NCBI RefSeq assembly: GCF_016009175.1
Contig: NZ_JADUCM010000015.1
Span: 1 to 64,000 of the forward strand
Length of the DNA: 64,000 bases
DNA from: Pseudomonas alkylphenolica
GTDB taxonomy: Bacteria; Pseudomonadota; Gammaproteobacteria; Pseudomonadales; Pseudomonadaceae
Direction: 5' to 3'
Each line of letters opens with the position of its first letter. Position 1 is the stretch's first letter. The notes under the pieces are model-generated. The model had not been told where the DNA came from and ran no database searches. It was given only the letters and a program-made list of their open reading frames with translations. This document shows positions 48,490 to 57,236 of the stretch, piece by piece. The position numbers were made by a program, and so were the translations under genes.

Positions 48490-49543
48490 CCGGTTGCTGA
48501 AGCTGTATTGGGCCACAGGGCTGGTCGGTCTGGCAGGCGGGTATCTCGCCAGCCAGGTCGGCTGGCCTTTGCCGTGGATGGTCGGCTCGTTGCTGGCGAT
48601 CATCCTCGTGCGCTGCCTGACGCCCTGGCAATTGAGCGAAATACCCGGCGGGCGTAAATGCGGGCAGTGGATCATCGGCATCGGCATCGGCCTGCACTTC
48701 ACCCCTGCGGTAGTCGAGCAGGTGGCGAGCAACTTCGGCCTGATTTTCTGCGGTGCGCTGATTACCAGTGTGTCCAGCGTGGTCGGCATCTGGTTGTTGC
48801 GCCGCACCGGTGAAGACCGTGCCACGGCGTTTTTTTCCAGCATGCCGGGGGGATCGGGAGAGATGGTCAACCTCGGTGCGCGCAATGGTGCCAACCTCAG
48901 CCAGGTTGCCGCCGCGCAGAGCCTGCGGGTACTGGCCGTGGTGCTGTGTGTGCCGGCGCTGTTCAAGTACCTGCTGGGCGATGGCGTACCGATCACCCAT
49001 GCCGGGAGTGTCAGCTGGGGCTGGCTGGCGCTGATCTGTCCGCTGGGGCTGGTCATGGCCTTGCTGTGGCAGCGCTTGAAACAACCCAACCCCTGGCTGT
49101 TCGGCCCGTTGCTGATCGCCGCCATTGCCAGTGTCGGTGCCGACCTGCAGATCGCCCTGCCCGACGGCGCCAGCCAGGTGGGCCAGTGGTTGATCGGCAG
49201 CGGCCTGGGCTGTCATTTCAACCGTGCCTTCTTTCGCCGCGCGCCGTCGTTCCTCGGCCGCACCCTGATCGCCACGGCCCTGAGCATGCTCATCGCCGCT
49301 GCGGCAGCCTGGACCTTGAGCCACCTGACGCAACTGGACCTGCGCTCCCTGACCCTGGGCATGATGCCGGGCGGCATCGCCGAAATGAGCCTGACCGCCG
49401 AAACATTGCAACTGTCGGTGCCACTGGTAACGGCACTGCAGGTGATGCGCCTGCTGTTTGTGCTGTTTCTTGCCGAACCGCTGTTCCGCCACTGGATCAG
49501 CGAACGCGCGACTCCCGGCCCAGACAGCAACAACGGCAATTGA
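48482..49543 (+). CDS. abrB: AbrB-family membrane protein (duplicated AbrB)
   Basis: 353 residues from ATG 48482 with about 10 hydrophobic segments. It has two copies of the AbrB-type unit (IPGGRKCGQWIIGIGIGLHF and SQVGQWLIGSGLGCHFNRAF), plus GGSGEMVNLGARNGAN and GMMPGGIAEMSL in parallel positions of each half. Its function is uncertain; AbrB proteins are putative ammonia mono-oxygenase or transport related. Translational coupling to tctA suggests a role with tricarboxylate uptake. Confidence 0.82.
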   Translation: MSDRLLKLYWATGLVGLAGGYLASQVGWPLPWMVGSLLAIILVRCLTPWQLSEIPGGRKCGQWIIGIGIGLHFTPAVVEQVASNFGLIFCGALITSVSSVVGIWLLRRTGEDRATAFFSSMPGGSGEMVNLGARNGANLSQVAAAQSLRVLAVVLCVPALFKYLLGDGVPITHAGSVSWGWLALICPLGLVMALLWQRLKQPNPWLFGPLLIAAIASVGADLQIALPDGASQVGQWLIGSGLGCHFNRAFFRRAPSFLGRTLIATALSMLIAAAAAWTLSHLTQLDLRSLTLGMMPGGIAEMSLTAETLQLSVPLVTALQVMRLLFVLFLAEPLFRHWISERATPGPDSNNGN

Positions 49544-49557
49544 GGGGCGACGCCAAT

Positions 49558-49576
49558 GGGGCTGCGCTGCAGCCCC
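49558..49576. terminator. bidirectional hairpin between abrB and ung
   Basis: GGGGCTGC and GCAGCCCC flank a 3-base loop between two convergent genes (abrB stop 49543, ung stop 49582). Stable stem, no long T-run. Confidence 0.6.
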
Positions 49577-49581
49577 GTCTC

Positions 49582-50274
49582 CTAGAGCGGCGGCAATGCC
49601 CACTGCACGGGCGTCAGGCCATGCTGCTCGAGGAACTTGTTGGTGCGGCTGAAATGCCCGCAGCCCAAAAAGCCGCGATAGGCAGACAACGGCGACGGGT
49701 GTACCGACTTGAGCACCAGGTGCTTGGTGCTGTCGATCAGCTTCTGCTTGCTCTGCGCGTGCGCGCCCCACAGCAGGAACACCGTGTTGGGCTGATGCTC
49801 GCTGACCAGTTCAATAATGCGGTCAGTGAAGAACTCCCAGCCCTTTTTGGCGTGGGAAGCGGCATTGGCGCGCTCTACAGTCATGGTGGTGTTGAGCAGC
49901 AACACGCCCTGGTCTGCCCAGTGCTGCAGGCAACCGTGCGCAGGAATCTCGATGTTCAGGTCGCGGTGCAGCTCCTTGTAGATGTTGACCAGCGACGGCG
50001 GTGTCGGGATGCCCGGCTGTACCGAAAAGCACAAGCCATGGGCCTGACCCGGACCGTGATATGGGTCCTGGCCGAGGATCACCACCTTGACCTGATCCAG
50101 CGGTGTGGAGTTGAGCGCATTGAAGATCAACGGGCCAGGCGGGTAGATCTCTTTGCCCGCGGCGTATTCCTGGCGCAGGAATTCGCGCAGCTGCTGCATG
50201 TAAGGTTGCTCGAACTCAGCGCGCAGCGCTTCTTTCCAGCTCGGTTCGAGTTTGATGCGATCGTCGTCAGTCAT
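49582..50274 (-). CDS. ung: uracil-DNA glycosylase
   Basis: 230 residues from ATG 50274. The catalytic [18 protein letters not shown] (~64-81, Asp in the QDPY motif), the uracil-binding [10 protein letters not shown], and the C-terminal [11 protein letters not shown] loop (HPSPLS) are all intact. It removes uracil from DNA as the first step of base-excision repair. Longer in-frame readings beyond 50274 lack a family match. It is divergent from the enoyl-CoA hydratase gene. Confidence 0.97.
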   Translation of the reverse strand: MTDDDRIKLEPSWKEALRAEFEQPYMQQLREFLRQEYAAGKEIYPPGPLIFNALNSTPLDQVKVVILGQDPYHGPGQAHGLCFSVQPGIPTPPSLVNIYKELHRDLNIEIPAHGCLQHWADQGVLLLNTTMTVERANAASHAKKGWEFFTDRIIELVSEHQPNTVFLLWGAHAQSKQKLIDSTKHLVLKSVHPSPLSAYRGFLGCGHFSRTNKFLEQHGLTPVQWALPPL

Positions 50275-50401
50275 GGGGTCATCCGTAAACAATGGCGCGA
50301 CACTAGGAAAGCTGCCCGGACTTGTCAATCGATCCGACCGGCGACCGACGTAATCGTCAGCAACGACCATACTTGTGCGGATAAACGTGAAGAGGTCGCC
50401 C

Positions 50402-51511
50402 ATGGTTGCCGTACTGCATGAGGAACTCACGGGTGTCGATGGCGCCCGCATTGGCGTCATTACGCTGAACGCCCCGCAGGCGCTCAATGCGCTGTCGCTG
50501 CCGATGATCGAAGTCATCGACGAACAGCTCAAGGCCTGGGCCGAAGACAGCGACATCGTCTGTGTGTTACTGCGCGGCAATGGCAGCAAGGCCTTTTGCG
50601 CCGGTGGCGAGGTGCGTAGCCTGGCACAGGCGTGCCGTGACCATCCTGGCCAGGTGCCGCACCTGGCGACACAGTTCTTCGCCAGCGAATACCGCCTCGA
50701 CTACCGCCTGCACACCTACCCCAAGCCGCTGATCTGCTGGGCACACGGCCATGTACTGGGCGGCGGCATGGGGCTGATGCAAGGCTCGGCCATTCGCATT
50801 GTCACCCCGGGCAGCCGCCTGGCGATGCCGGAAATCAGCATCGGGCTGTACCCGGATGTCGGTGCCAGTTGGTTCCTTTCGCGCCTGCCCGGCAAGCTCG
50901 GGCTGTTTCTCGGCATGACCGGTGCGCCGATCAACGCCTGCGATGCGCTGGACCTGGGGCTGGCCGATCGCCTGCTGGGTGAAAACCAGCAGGAAGCGTT
51001 GCTCGATGACCTGCTGCAGCTGAACTGGCAGGAGCAGACCGCCCTGCAACTCAACAGCCTGCTCAAGGCCCATCAGCATCAGGCGGCTACCGAACGACCT
51101 GCTGCCCAGTGGCTGCCACGGCGCAAACAGATCGACACCTTGCTCGATGTGGCGGATCCGGTCTGCGCCTGGCGGGCGATTGCGGCGCTGCGCACCAGTG
51201 ACGACCTGTTGCTGGCCAAAGCAGCACAAACCATGCTCGACGGCAGCCCGCTGACCGCCCATCTGGTCTGGGAGCAGATCCAGCGCGCCAGGTACCTGTC
51301 ATTGGCCCAGGTGTTCCAGATGGAATACGCCATGAGCCTGAACTGCTGCCGACATCCGGAATTCAGCGAAGGGGTGCGTGCGCGCCTGATCGACAAGGAT
51401 CAAAAGCCGCACTGGCACTGGGCGAACATCGCCCAGGTGCCGAAAGCGGTGATCGACGCGCACTTTGCCAAAGTCTGGGAAGGCCGCCATCCCCTGGCCG
51501 ACCTCGCCTGA
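50402..51511 (+). CDS. enoyl-CoA hydratase/isomerase family protein (probable 3-hydroxyisobutyryl-CoA hydrolase)
   Basis: 369 residues from ATG 50402, which has GAGG 6 bases upstream; an in-frame ATG at 50375 would add 9 residues. A crotonase-fold N-terminal half carries [15 protein letters not shown] (~59-73), the second oxyanion loop [18 protein letters not shown] (~114-131) and the Glu-containing [17 protein letters not shown] (~145-161). The extended C-terminal domain matches the ECH_2 group, which includes 3-hydroxyisobutyryl-CoA hydrolase of valine breakdown. The substrate is inferred from family length and layout only. Confidence 0.8.
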   Translation: MVAVLHEELTGVDGARIGVITLNAPQALNALSLPMIEVIDEQLKAWAEDSDIVCVLLRGNGSKAFCAGGEVRSLAQACRDHPGQVPHLATQFFASEYRLDYRLHTYPKPLICWAHGHVLGGGMGLMQGSAIRIVTPGSRLAMPEISIGLYPDVGASWFLSRLPGKLGLFLGMTGAPINACDALDLGLADRLLGENQQEALLDDLLQLNWQEQTALQLNSLLKAHQHQAATERPAAQWLPRRKQIDTLLDVADPVCAWRAIAALRTSDDLLLAKAAQTMLDGSPLTAHLVWEQIQRARYLSLAQVFQMEYAMSLNCCRHPEFSEGVRARLIDKDQKPHWHWANIAQVPKAVIDAHFAKVWEGRHPLADLA

Positions 51512-51516
51512 GGCGA

Positions 51517-51909
51517 TCAGCGATGCCAGTTGCGGTCCGGCCAGCCACTGTGGTCGCGGTTCTGCCCCGAGGGCTGCGCCCGGTAACGGTCGTTACCCCG
51601 GCCCGGATGCGGTTGGTAATAATGGCCGGGGGCCGGGCGGTAATACTGCGGTGATGACCGGTAGTACTGGGGAGAAGGACGGTAATAGTGCGGTGCCGGC
51701 CGGTAGTAGTTAGGCGGCGGCGCGTAATAGCGAGGCGGTGGCACTACATAATAGCCACGGTTGTAGGGGTAGGCAGGCCGGTAATAACCCGGATAACCAT
51801 AGCGGTCGGCGGTGTAGACCTCGGTGCGGTAGTAACCGTTACCTCCGTAAGGAACACAAGCGGTTGTCAGCAAACTCAGCACTGCAACAAGCAAAAGTCG
51901 GCGATACAT
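51517..51909 (-). CDS. Tyr/Pro-rich repeat lipoprotein
   Basis: 130 residues from ATG 51909 (GGAGGCC before it). The signal peptide ends in the lipobox LTTAC (Cys ~18). The mature chain consists largely of short repeats of YYRP, YYAP and YYRS type, with 25 or more Tyr and Pro residues and several Arg and His. The low-complexity, flexible part runs from about residue 30 to 105, and no enzyme motif is present. Such proteins may be envelope-surface or matrix components, but no function is established. It is convergent with the upstream enoyl-CoA hydratase gene (5-base gap). Confidence 0.78.
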   Translation of the reverse strand: MYRRLLLVAVLSLLTTACVPYGGNGYYRTEVYTADRYGYPGYYRPAYPYNRGYYVVPPPRYYAPPPNYYRPAPHYYRPSPQYYRSSPQYYRPAPGHYYQPHPGRGNDRYRAQPSGQNRDHSGWPDRNWHR

Positions 51910-52089
51910 GGCGGCCTCCCGGACCGCGGAACTGCCCATCCCAGCGACGCTGGTCGGCGCCGACAGACAAGCGCCCGTCGACATTAACTAAGACCACGAA
52001 ATGCCCCGCCGGTGCCGATCCTGCAATAATTTGAAACAACGCCAATACCCATTATATTTGTCCAGTTATTTATCGGCTCAGCCACTAGA

Positions 52090-53616
52090 ATGAACGGCAT
52101 TGGCCTATACCAAGGGAATGACCAATTGCCTCGATCCGCGGTGTTTTCGCAGCGCTCACTCATCCTGACCTTGCTGCTGTTGTTGGGCTGCGGATTCCTC
52201 GCAACGTCCCTGATCAGTTACTTTGCCTCGCGCAGCGCGATTCGCGACAGCATCATCAACACCGAACTGCCGCTGACCTCCGACACGGTCTATTCGGAAA
52301 TCCAGAAGGACCTGGTGCGGCCGATCCTGATTTCCTCGATGATGGCCCACGACACCTTCCTGCGGGACTGGGTACTGGGCGGTGAGCGCGACACGGCGCA
52401 AATCTCCCGCTACCTCAACGAGGTCATGGGCCAGTACCGCGCCTACACCGCCTTTTTCGTCTCCAGCGCCAGCAACAACTATTACCAGGCGCAAAAAGGC
52501 GTGCTCAAACAGGTCAACCCGCAGGAGCCGCGCGACACCTGGTATTACCGGGTGCGAGACATGGCCGCCCCCTACGAGATCAACGTCGACCTGGACATGG
52601 CCAACCAGGACAAGCTCACCGTCTTTATCAACTACCGGGTATTCGACTACAACGGCAACTTCATCGGCGTCACCGGTATCGGCCTGACCGTCGAAGCCGT
52701 GGTCCATCTGATCGATGACTATCAGAAACGCTACCAGCGCCAGGTATTCTTCGTGGACCCGAAAGGCGACGTGGTGCTGACCGGCTCCAATGGCGGTACC
52801 GACGCGATCCGCGTCGGCCAGTCGCTGCACGAGCTGGGGGGACTGCAGGATGTGCTCAAGCAGATGCCCGGCGCGGTCACCGGCAGTCACGAATACCGTG
52901 GCACGGACGGCCATAGCCATTTTCTCAACGTACGCCTGGTACCGGAGCTGAACTGGTACCTGTTCGTCGACAAACGCGAAGGGGCGGCGCTGGACAAGAT
53001 CCGCCAGTCGCTTTACCTTAACCTGGCGATCTGCGCCATGATCGGCCTGGTGGTGCTGTCGTTGCTCAATGCCATGGTCAAGCGTCACCAGGACAATATC
53101 GAGACCCTGGCCACCCGCGACAGCCTCACTGGCCTGCCCAACCGTCGTGGCTTTGACCTGCTGGCGGCCCAGGCGCTGCTCGAAGCCCAGCGCGAGCCCA
53201 AGCCGCTGGTCGCGCTGTTGATCGACCTCGATCACTTCAAGGTGCTTAATGACACCCATGGCCACCTGGCCGGCGACGAAGTCTTGCGCCAGTTCGCCCA
53301 GGTCCTGGAAAACTGCCTGCGCCTGTCGGACATCATCTGCCGCTGGGGTGGCGAGGAGTTCATCGTGCTGCTCAAGGACACCGACGGTGCACAAGCGCGG
53401 GAAGTCGCCGAAAAAATCCGCCTGCGCACCGAACAGCTGAAGTTCACCTTCGCCGACCGCCCGATTACCCTGACCACCAGCATCGGCTTGAGCTGCCTGC
53501 AGCCTGAAGATACCCTGCACAGCCTGATCGCCCGTGCCGATCATGCGCTCTACCGTGCCAAACAAAGCGGACGCAACCGCGTTTGCGTAGAAATGCTCAG
53601 GTCCGACTATGCATGA
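52090..53616 (+). CDS. membrane diguanylate cyclase (dCache-GGDEF)
   Basis: 508 residues: an N-terminal membrane helix (~22-45), a periplasmic Cache-type sensor (~50-300, with TAFFVSSASNNYYQAQKG and VTGIGLTVEAVVHLIDDYQK), a second helix (~305-325) and a GGDEF domain. The active site is GGEEF (RWGGEEFIVL). An inhibitory RxxD (RLSD) lies exactly five residues before it, so c-di-GMP feedback is likely. ATG 52090 has no clear RBS; a TTG at 52126 has AAGGGA 8 bases upstream and is an alternative start. It overlaps the CWC gene by 8 bases. Confidence 0.88.
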   Translation: MNGIGLYQGNDQLPRSAVFSQRSLILTLLLLLGCGFLATSLISYFASRSAIRDSIINTELPLTSDTVYSEIQKDLVRPILISSMMAHDTFLRDWVLGGERDTAQISRYLNEVMGQYRAYTAFFVSSASNNYYQAQKGVLKQVNPQEPRDTWYYRVRDMAAPYEINVDLDMANQDKLTVFINYRVFDYNGNFIGVTGIGLTVEAVVHLIDDYQKRYQRQVFFVDPKGDVVLTGSNGGTDAIRVGQSLHELGGLQDVLKQMPGAVTGSHEYRGTDGHSHFLNVRLVPELNWYLFVDKREGAALDKIRQSLYLNLAICAMIGLVVLSLLNAMVKRHQDNIETLATRDSLTGLPNRRGFDLLAAQALLEAQREPKPLVALLIDLDHFKVLNDTHGHLAGDEVLRQFAQVLENCLRLSDIICRWGGEEFIVLLKDTDGAQAREVAEKIRLRTEQLKFTFADRPITLTTSIGLSCLQPEDTLHSLIARADHALYRAKQSGRNRVCVEMLRSDYA

Positions 53617-53830
53617 CCCTCAACACTGCCCTGCCTGCGGCGCCAGCAACCGCTGCAGCCTTGCCGACCCGCGCACGGCAACCAACGCCTGCTGGTGCTA
53701 CAGCGTCAGCATTGCCCCCGAGGTCATTGCGGCGCTGCCCGCCGAGCAGCGCAACAAGGCATGCCTGTGTCCCGCCTGCGCCCAGGTGCTGGAGCAACTC
53801 GAGGCGGCAAAATCGCTGCCCGGCCGTTAA
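53609..53830 (+). CDS. cysteine-rich CWC family protein
   Basis: 73 residues with Cys pairs: HCPACGASNRCSLADP near the start, CWC at ~28-30 and a C-terminal CLCPACAQ. This is the CWC family of small proteins, which probably bind a metal through their cysteines. It overlaps the diguanylate cyclase gene by 8 bases (ATGCATGA) and runs to within 26 bases of rsuA, so it is probably co-expressed with both. Function unknown. Confidence 0.85.
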   Translation: MHDPQHCPACGASNRCSLADPRTATNACWCYSVSIAPEVIAALPAEQRNKACLCPACAQVLEQLEAAKSLPGR

Positions 53831-53856
53831 ACTGCAACGCCCTGCCCCGAGCCTGT

Positions 53857-54549
53857 ATGCGCCTCGATCGATTCCTCAGCAACCTGCCCTGTTTCAACCG
53901 TCAGCAAGTACGCCTGCTGCTGGCTGAGCGACGGGTCCGTGTCGACGGCCATTGCGTCAGCGACCCGCACCTGGAGGTACGCGAGTTCAGCCGTATCGAG
54001 GTCGACGAGCAACTGCTGCAAGCCGGGCGGCCTGCGCGCTACCTGATGCTGCACAAGCCCCAGGGCTGCGTCAGCGCCACCCAGGACCCCGAGCACCGCA
54101 CCGTGCTCGACCTGATTGATGAAACCGACAAACACGAGTTGCACCTTGCCGGGCGCCTGGACTTCAACACCACCGGCCTTATGCTGCTGACCAATGACGG
54201 CCAGTGGTCACGGCGCCTGACCCAGCCGCAAACCAAACTGGCGAAGATCTACTACGTCGAAACCGAACAGGTGATCGAGCCGCACTACATCGAAAAATTT
54301 CGCCAGGGCTTCTACTTTGCCTTCGAAGACCTCACCACCCTGCCCGCCGAACTGACCCTGCTCGGCCCGCGCTCGGCCCGCCTGAGCATCGTCGAGGGCC
54401 GCTACCACCAGGTCAAACGCATGTTCGGCCACTTCGACAACAAGGTGCTGCGCCTGCACCGCGAGCGCATGGGGCCGCTGCAACTGGACCCGGGCCTGCG
54501 CCCAGGCGAGTACCGCGCCCTTTACCCCGAAGAAATCCTGGCAATCTGA
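53857..54549 (+). CDS. rsuA: 16S rRNA pseudouridine(516) synthase RsuA
   Basis: 230 residues from ATG 53857. An N-terminal S4 RNA-binding domain (LSNLPCFNRQQVRLLLAERR) is followed by the pseudouridine synthase core with catalytic Asp in GRLDFNTTGLMLLTNDG (~100) and the family end VEGRYHQVKRMFG. It makes the single pseudouridine 516 in 16S rRNA. A 321-base gap follows before phaG. Confidence 0.92.
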   Translation: MRLDRFLSNLPCFNRQQVRLLLAERRVRVDGHCVSDPHLEVREFSRIEVDEQLLQAGRPARYLMLHKPQGCVSATQDPEHRTVLDLIDETDKHELHLAGRLDFNTTGLMLLTNDGQWSRRLTQPQTKLAKIYYVETEQVIEPHYIEKFRQGFYFAFEDLTTLPAELTLLGPRSARLSIVEGRYHQVKRMFGHFDNKVLRLHRERMGPLQLDPGLRPGEYRALYPEEILAI

Positions 54550-54870
54550 GGCGAAGACCGCCTGGCGGAAAATTTTCCTCAATCGTCCCAAAGGCACTTG
54601 CGGGTTACCCGCCTGGCTGCTTGAATCCAATCGTCGGTCTGCATGTGACTCATTGGTCACGCCCGCAGTCCAAGACACCTTTTTGCTGGCTACCCGTGCC
54701 TCGAAGTACTGGAGTCCGGCAGATTGCCCACCTAGAACAATACCGGTCGACCGCAGTCTCCAGGATCGACAAGGGCCCTCAGTTTCTCTTCAAGGCGCAT
54801 GCCTACCTGTCATAAAGAACGCACATTCTTACATGTGCGAACACCCTTTCTTGCGCCAGGAGTCGACGAC
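54550..54870 (+). promoter_or_regulatory. phaG upstream region
   Basis: 321 bases between rsuA and phaG with no supported gene. They contain GAAAATTTTC (a 10-base palindrome near 54568) and, 31 bases before the phaG ATG, a perfect inverted repeat CGCACAT-N6-ATGTGCG at 54820-54839. The phaG promoter must lie here; I cannot assign a sigma class with confidence. Confidence 0.5.
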
Positions 54871-55755
54871 ATGAGGCCAGAAATTGCTGTGCTTGATATA
54901 CAAGGTCAGTATCGGGTTTACACGGAGTTCTATCGCGCAGACGCCGCTGAGAAGACGATCATCCTGATCAATGGTTCACTGGCCACGACGGCATCATTTG
55001 CCCAGACCGTGCGTAACCTGCACCCGCAGTTCAACGTGGTGCTTTACGATCAGCCCTATGCCGGCAAATCCAAGCCGCACAACCGCAACGAGCACTTGCT
55101 GACCAAAGAAGCCGAAGGGCAGATCCTGCTGGAACTGATCGACCACTTTGCCGCCGACCATGTCATGTCGTTTTCCTGGGGTGGCGCCTGCACTTTGCTG
55201 GCCCTGGCGCACAAGCCACGGCGCGTGGAAAAGGCGGTGATCAGTTCGTTCTCGCCGGTGATCAACGAGCCGATGCGCGACTACCTCGAACGCGGCTGCC
55301 AGTTCCTCAGCACCTGCGACCGCTATCAGGTGGGCAACCTGGTCAACGACACCATCGGCAAGCACTTGCCGTCGCTGTTCAAGCGTTTCAACTACCGGCA
55401 CGTCAGCAGCCTCGATAACCACGAGTACGCGCAGATGCACTTCCACATCAACCAGGTGCTCGACCACGACCTCGACAATGCCCTGCGTTCGGCCCGGGTC
55501 ATCGACATTCCGGTGCTGTTCATGAATGGCGAGTGGGACGAGTACACCACCATTGGTGATGCCAGGCAGTTCAGCCAGCACGTGCGCAACAGTCACTTCA
55601 GTGAAATCCGCGCGGCGGGCCACTTCCTCGACATGGAACACAAGGCAGCGTGCAACGCCACGCGTGACGCCTTGCTGGGCTTCCTCAAACCCACCGCCCG
55701 GGAGTCCCGCGTACGCAGTTCGTACGTCCAGGAGCATCATGCACTGGCGATCTGA
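54871..55755 (+). CDS. phaG: 3-hydroxyacyl-ACP thioesterase/transacylase PhaG
   Basis: 294 residues from ATG 54871 (CAGGAG, 8 bases before). The alpha/beta-hydrolase fold carries nucleophile Ser in SFSWGGA (~102) after IILINGSLATTASFAQ. The sequence agrees closely with P. putida PhaG, from memory (MRPEIAVLDIQGQYRVYTEF at the start, NDTIGKHLPSLFKRFNYRHV in the middle). PhaG diverts 3-hydroxyacyl groups from fatty acid synthesis into medium-chain PHA. It is monocistronic, followed by a strong structured element. Confidence 0.93.
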   Translation: MRPEIAVLDIQGQYRVYTEFYRADAAEKTIILINGSLATTASFAQTVRNLHPQFNVVLYDQPYAGKSKPHNRNEHLLTKEAEGQILLELIDHFAADHVMSFSWGGACTLLALAHKPRRVEKAVISSFSPVINEPMRDYLERGCQFLSTCDRYQVGNLVNDTIGKHLPSLFKRFNYRHVSSLDNHEYAQMHFHINQVLDHDLDNALRSARVIDIPVLFMNGEWDEYTTIGDARQFSQHVRNSHFSEIRAAGHFLDMEHKAACNATRDALLGFLKPTARESRVRSSYVQEHHALAI

Positions 55756-55857
55756 GCCCCCTGGTTGGCGGTAGCACAGCCTCCTGCATCAGCGGCCCGC
55801 AAGGGCAGAAGGAAGATGCAAGACCTCGCGCTACCGGCCACCGACCCGGGCTTTTTT
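55755..55857 (+). ncRNA. structured RNA / terminator candidate downstream of phaG
   Basis: Three nested stems can be drawn: AGCCC/GGGCT (55755-55759 with 55848-55852), a GGT..GG..CGGTAGC stem (55763-55775 with 55830-55842) and TGCATC/GATGCA (55785-55790 with 55815-55820). They are capped by GCCC-GCAA-GGGC, a GNRA tetraloop (55795-55806). A T6 tract ends it at 55852-55857. It could be the phaG 3' terminator, a 3'-UTR small RNA or both. It overlaps the phaG stop by one base. Confidence 0.5.
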
Positions 55858-55911
55858 GCACGCCAAGGCTTCAAATCGCAGCGCGCTTCTGGTACAACGT
55901 CAGCCCTGAAA

Positions 55912-55985
55912 GCGGGTGTCGTATAATGGCATTACTCCAGCTTCCCAAGCTGATAACGAGGGTTCGATTCCCTTCACCCGCTCCA
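55912..55985 (+). tRNA. glyT: tRNA-Gly (anticodon CCC)
   Basis: A 74-base cloverleaf with acceptor GCGGGTG/CACCCGC, D arm, anticodon loop TTCCCAA (anticodon CCC at 55944-55946), T arm GGGTTCGATTCCC and an encoded CCA. The top pair of the anticodon stem is a C-A mismatch. It decodes GGG. It lies between the phaG downstream element and a convergent transporter gene. Confidence 0.93.
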
Positions 55986-56104
55986 GTTCTTCCAAGGTAC
56001 GCAAGCTGAACGCTTCTACCTGCTGCCTGTCAGCCTTCCCCCTCAAGGTTTTACCTCAACGCGTCCTTGCACTGCCGTTCACGCGCGCCTTACGTATCGT
56101 CAAC

Positions 56105-57193
56105 TCACGTCCCGCTCAACACACGCGTCCACAAGCGGGTGCTCAAGCGCATGCCTGCCGGTGACAAGGTCTTGATCGGGAACAATGTGTCGAGCACGGC
56201 TGCCGGTGGATAGATCGCCGGGTTGTCGCGCAGCTCAGGGGTGATGAACTCCAGTGCCGCAGCGTTGCCGTTGGGGTACTTCACCGCGTTGCTGATGTTG
56301 GCGATTACCTTCGGCTCAAGCAGGTAATTGAGATAGGCATAGGCATTTTCCAGGTGCGGCGCGCCCTTGGGAATCACCACCATGTCGACCGCTACGGTGG
56401 AGCCTTCGCGCGGGATGCTGTAGCCGATGTTCACCCCGTTGCCCGCCTGCTGCGCGCTGGTCATGGCCTGCTGTACATCGCCGCTGAAGCCGATGGCGAC
56501 GCAGATGTTGCCGTTGGCCAGGTCGCTGACGTACTTCGACTGGTGGAAGTAGCTGATGTAGGGACGGATCGCCAGCAGCGCGGCTTCAGCCTTCTTCAGG
56601 TCGGCCGGGTCCTGGCTGTGCGGGTCCAGGCCCAGGGTCTTGAGGGTGATGGAGATGATCTGGGTCGGGTTGTCGAGAAACGCCACGCCGCATTGACTGA
56701 GTTTCTTGATGTTCTCCGGTTTGAACAGCATGTCCCAGGACTGGGTCACGTCGGTATTCCCGAAGATGGCCTTGACCTTGTCAGCGTTGTAACCGATGCC
56801 GGTTGTCACCCACATGTAGGGAATTGCGTAGCGGTTGCCCGGATCGCTGGCCTCAAGGATTTTCATCAATTTGGGATCAAGGTTGCTCCAGTTGGGCAAC
56901 CTGCTGCGATCCAGTTCCTGAATCGCGCCGGCCTTTATCAGGCGCGGCAAGAAGTGGTTGGACGGGCTGGCCAGGTCATAGCCACTGTTGCCGGTCATCA
57001 ACTTGGCTTCGGTGGTTTCGTTGCTGTCGATCAGGTCGTAAGTGGTCTTGATGCCGCTGCGACGGGTGAACTCGCTCAGGGTGTCATCGGCGATGTAGCC
57101 GCTCCAGTTGGCAATGTTGACGGCTGCGGCGGCATGGGCCGTAGCGGTCAGCAACGTCATCGACAACAGGGTCATGCAGGTGCGTTTGAACAT
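56105..57193 (-). CDS. polyamine ABC transporter substrate-binding protein (PotF/SpuD-like)
   Basis: 362 residues: a signal peptide (cleaved after AHA, ~22) and the PotD/PotF fold (VNIANWSGYIADDTLSEFTR; DLIDSNETTEAKLMTGNSGYDL; then PYMWVTTGIGYNADKVK). It probably binds putrescine or spermidine. No ABC permease or ATPase gene is adjacent, so it may use transporters encoded elsewhere. It follows the FAD oxidoreductase gene by 43 bases on the same strand; a Crc-type A-rich motif precedes its RBS. Confidence 0.85.
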   Translation of the reverse strand: MFKRTCMTLLSMTLLTATAHAAAAVNIANWSGYIADDTLSEFTRRSGIKTTYDLIDSNETTEAKLMTGNSGYDLASPSNHFLPRLIKAGAIQELDRSRLPNWSNLDPKLMKILEASDPGNRYAIPYMWVTTGIGYNADKVKAIFGNTDVTQSWDMLFKPENIKKLSQCGVAFLDNPTQIISITLKTLGLDPHSQDPADLKKAEAALLAIRPYISYFHQSKYVSDLANGNICVAIGFSGDVQQAMTSAQQAGNGVNIGYSIPREGSTVAVDMVVIPKGAPHLENAYAYLNYLLEPKVIANISNAVKYPNGNAAALEFITPELRDNPAIYPPAAVLDTLFPIKTLSPAGMRLSTRLWTRVLSGT

Positions 57194-57205
57194 GGGGTGC
57201 CTCTC

Positions 57206-57216
57206 TTGTTTTTGTT
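57206..57216 (-). promoter_or_regulatory. AANAANAA motif before polyamine-binding protein RBS (possible Crc/Hfq site)
   Basis: On the minus strand AACAAAAACAA contains two overlapping exact AANAANAA matches, just 5' of the GAGAGG ribosome binding site. It lies in the gap after the oxidoreductase stop. Confidence 0.6.
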
Positions 57217-57236
57217 GCGGCGTGTGCGCCGAAGTT

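Noticed and set aside
55755..55857. 4.5S (SRP) RNA
   Set aside because: Size, GNRA tetraloop and adjacent purines are reminiscent, but the conserved domain IV loops (TCAGG..CCGGAAGG..AGCAGCC) are not present in the right arrangement.
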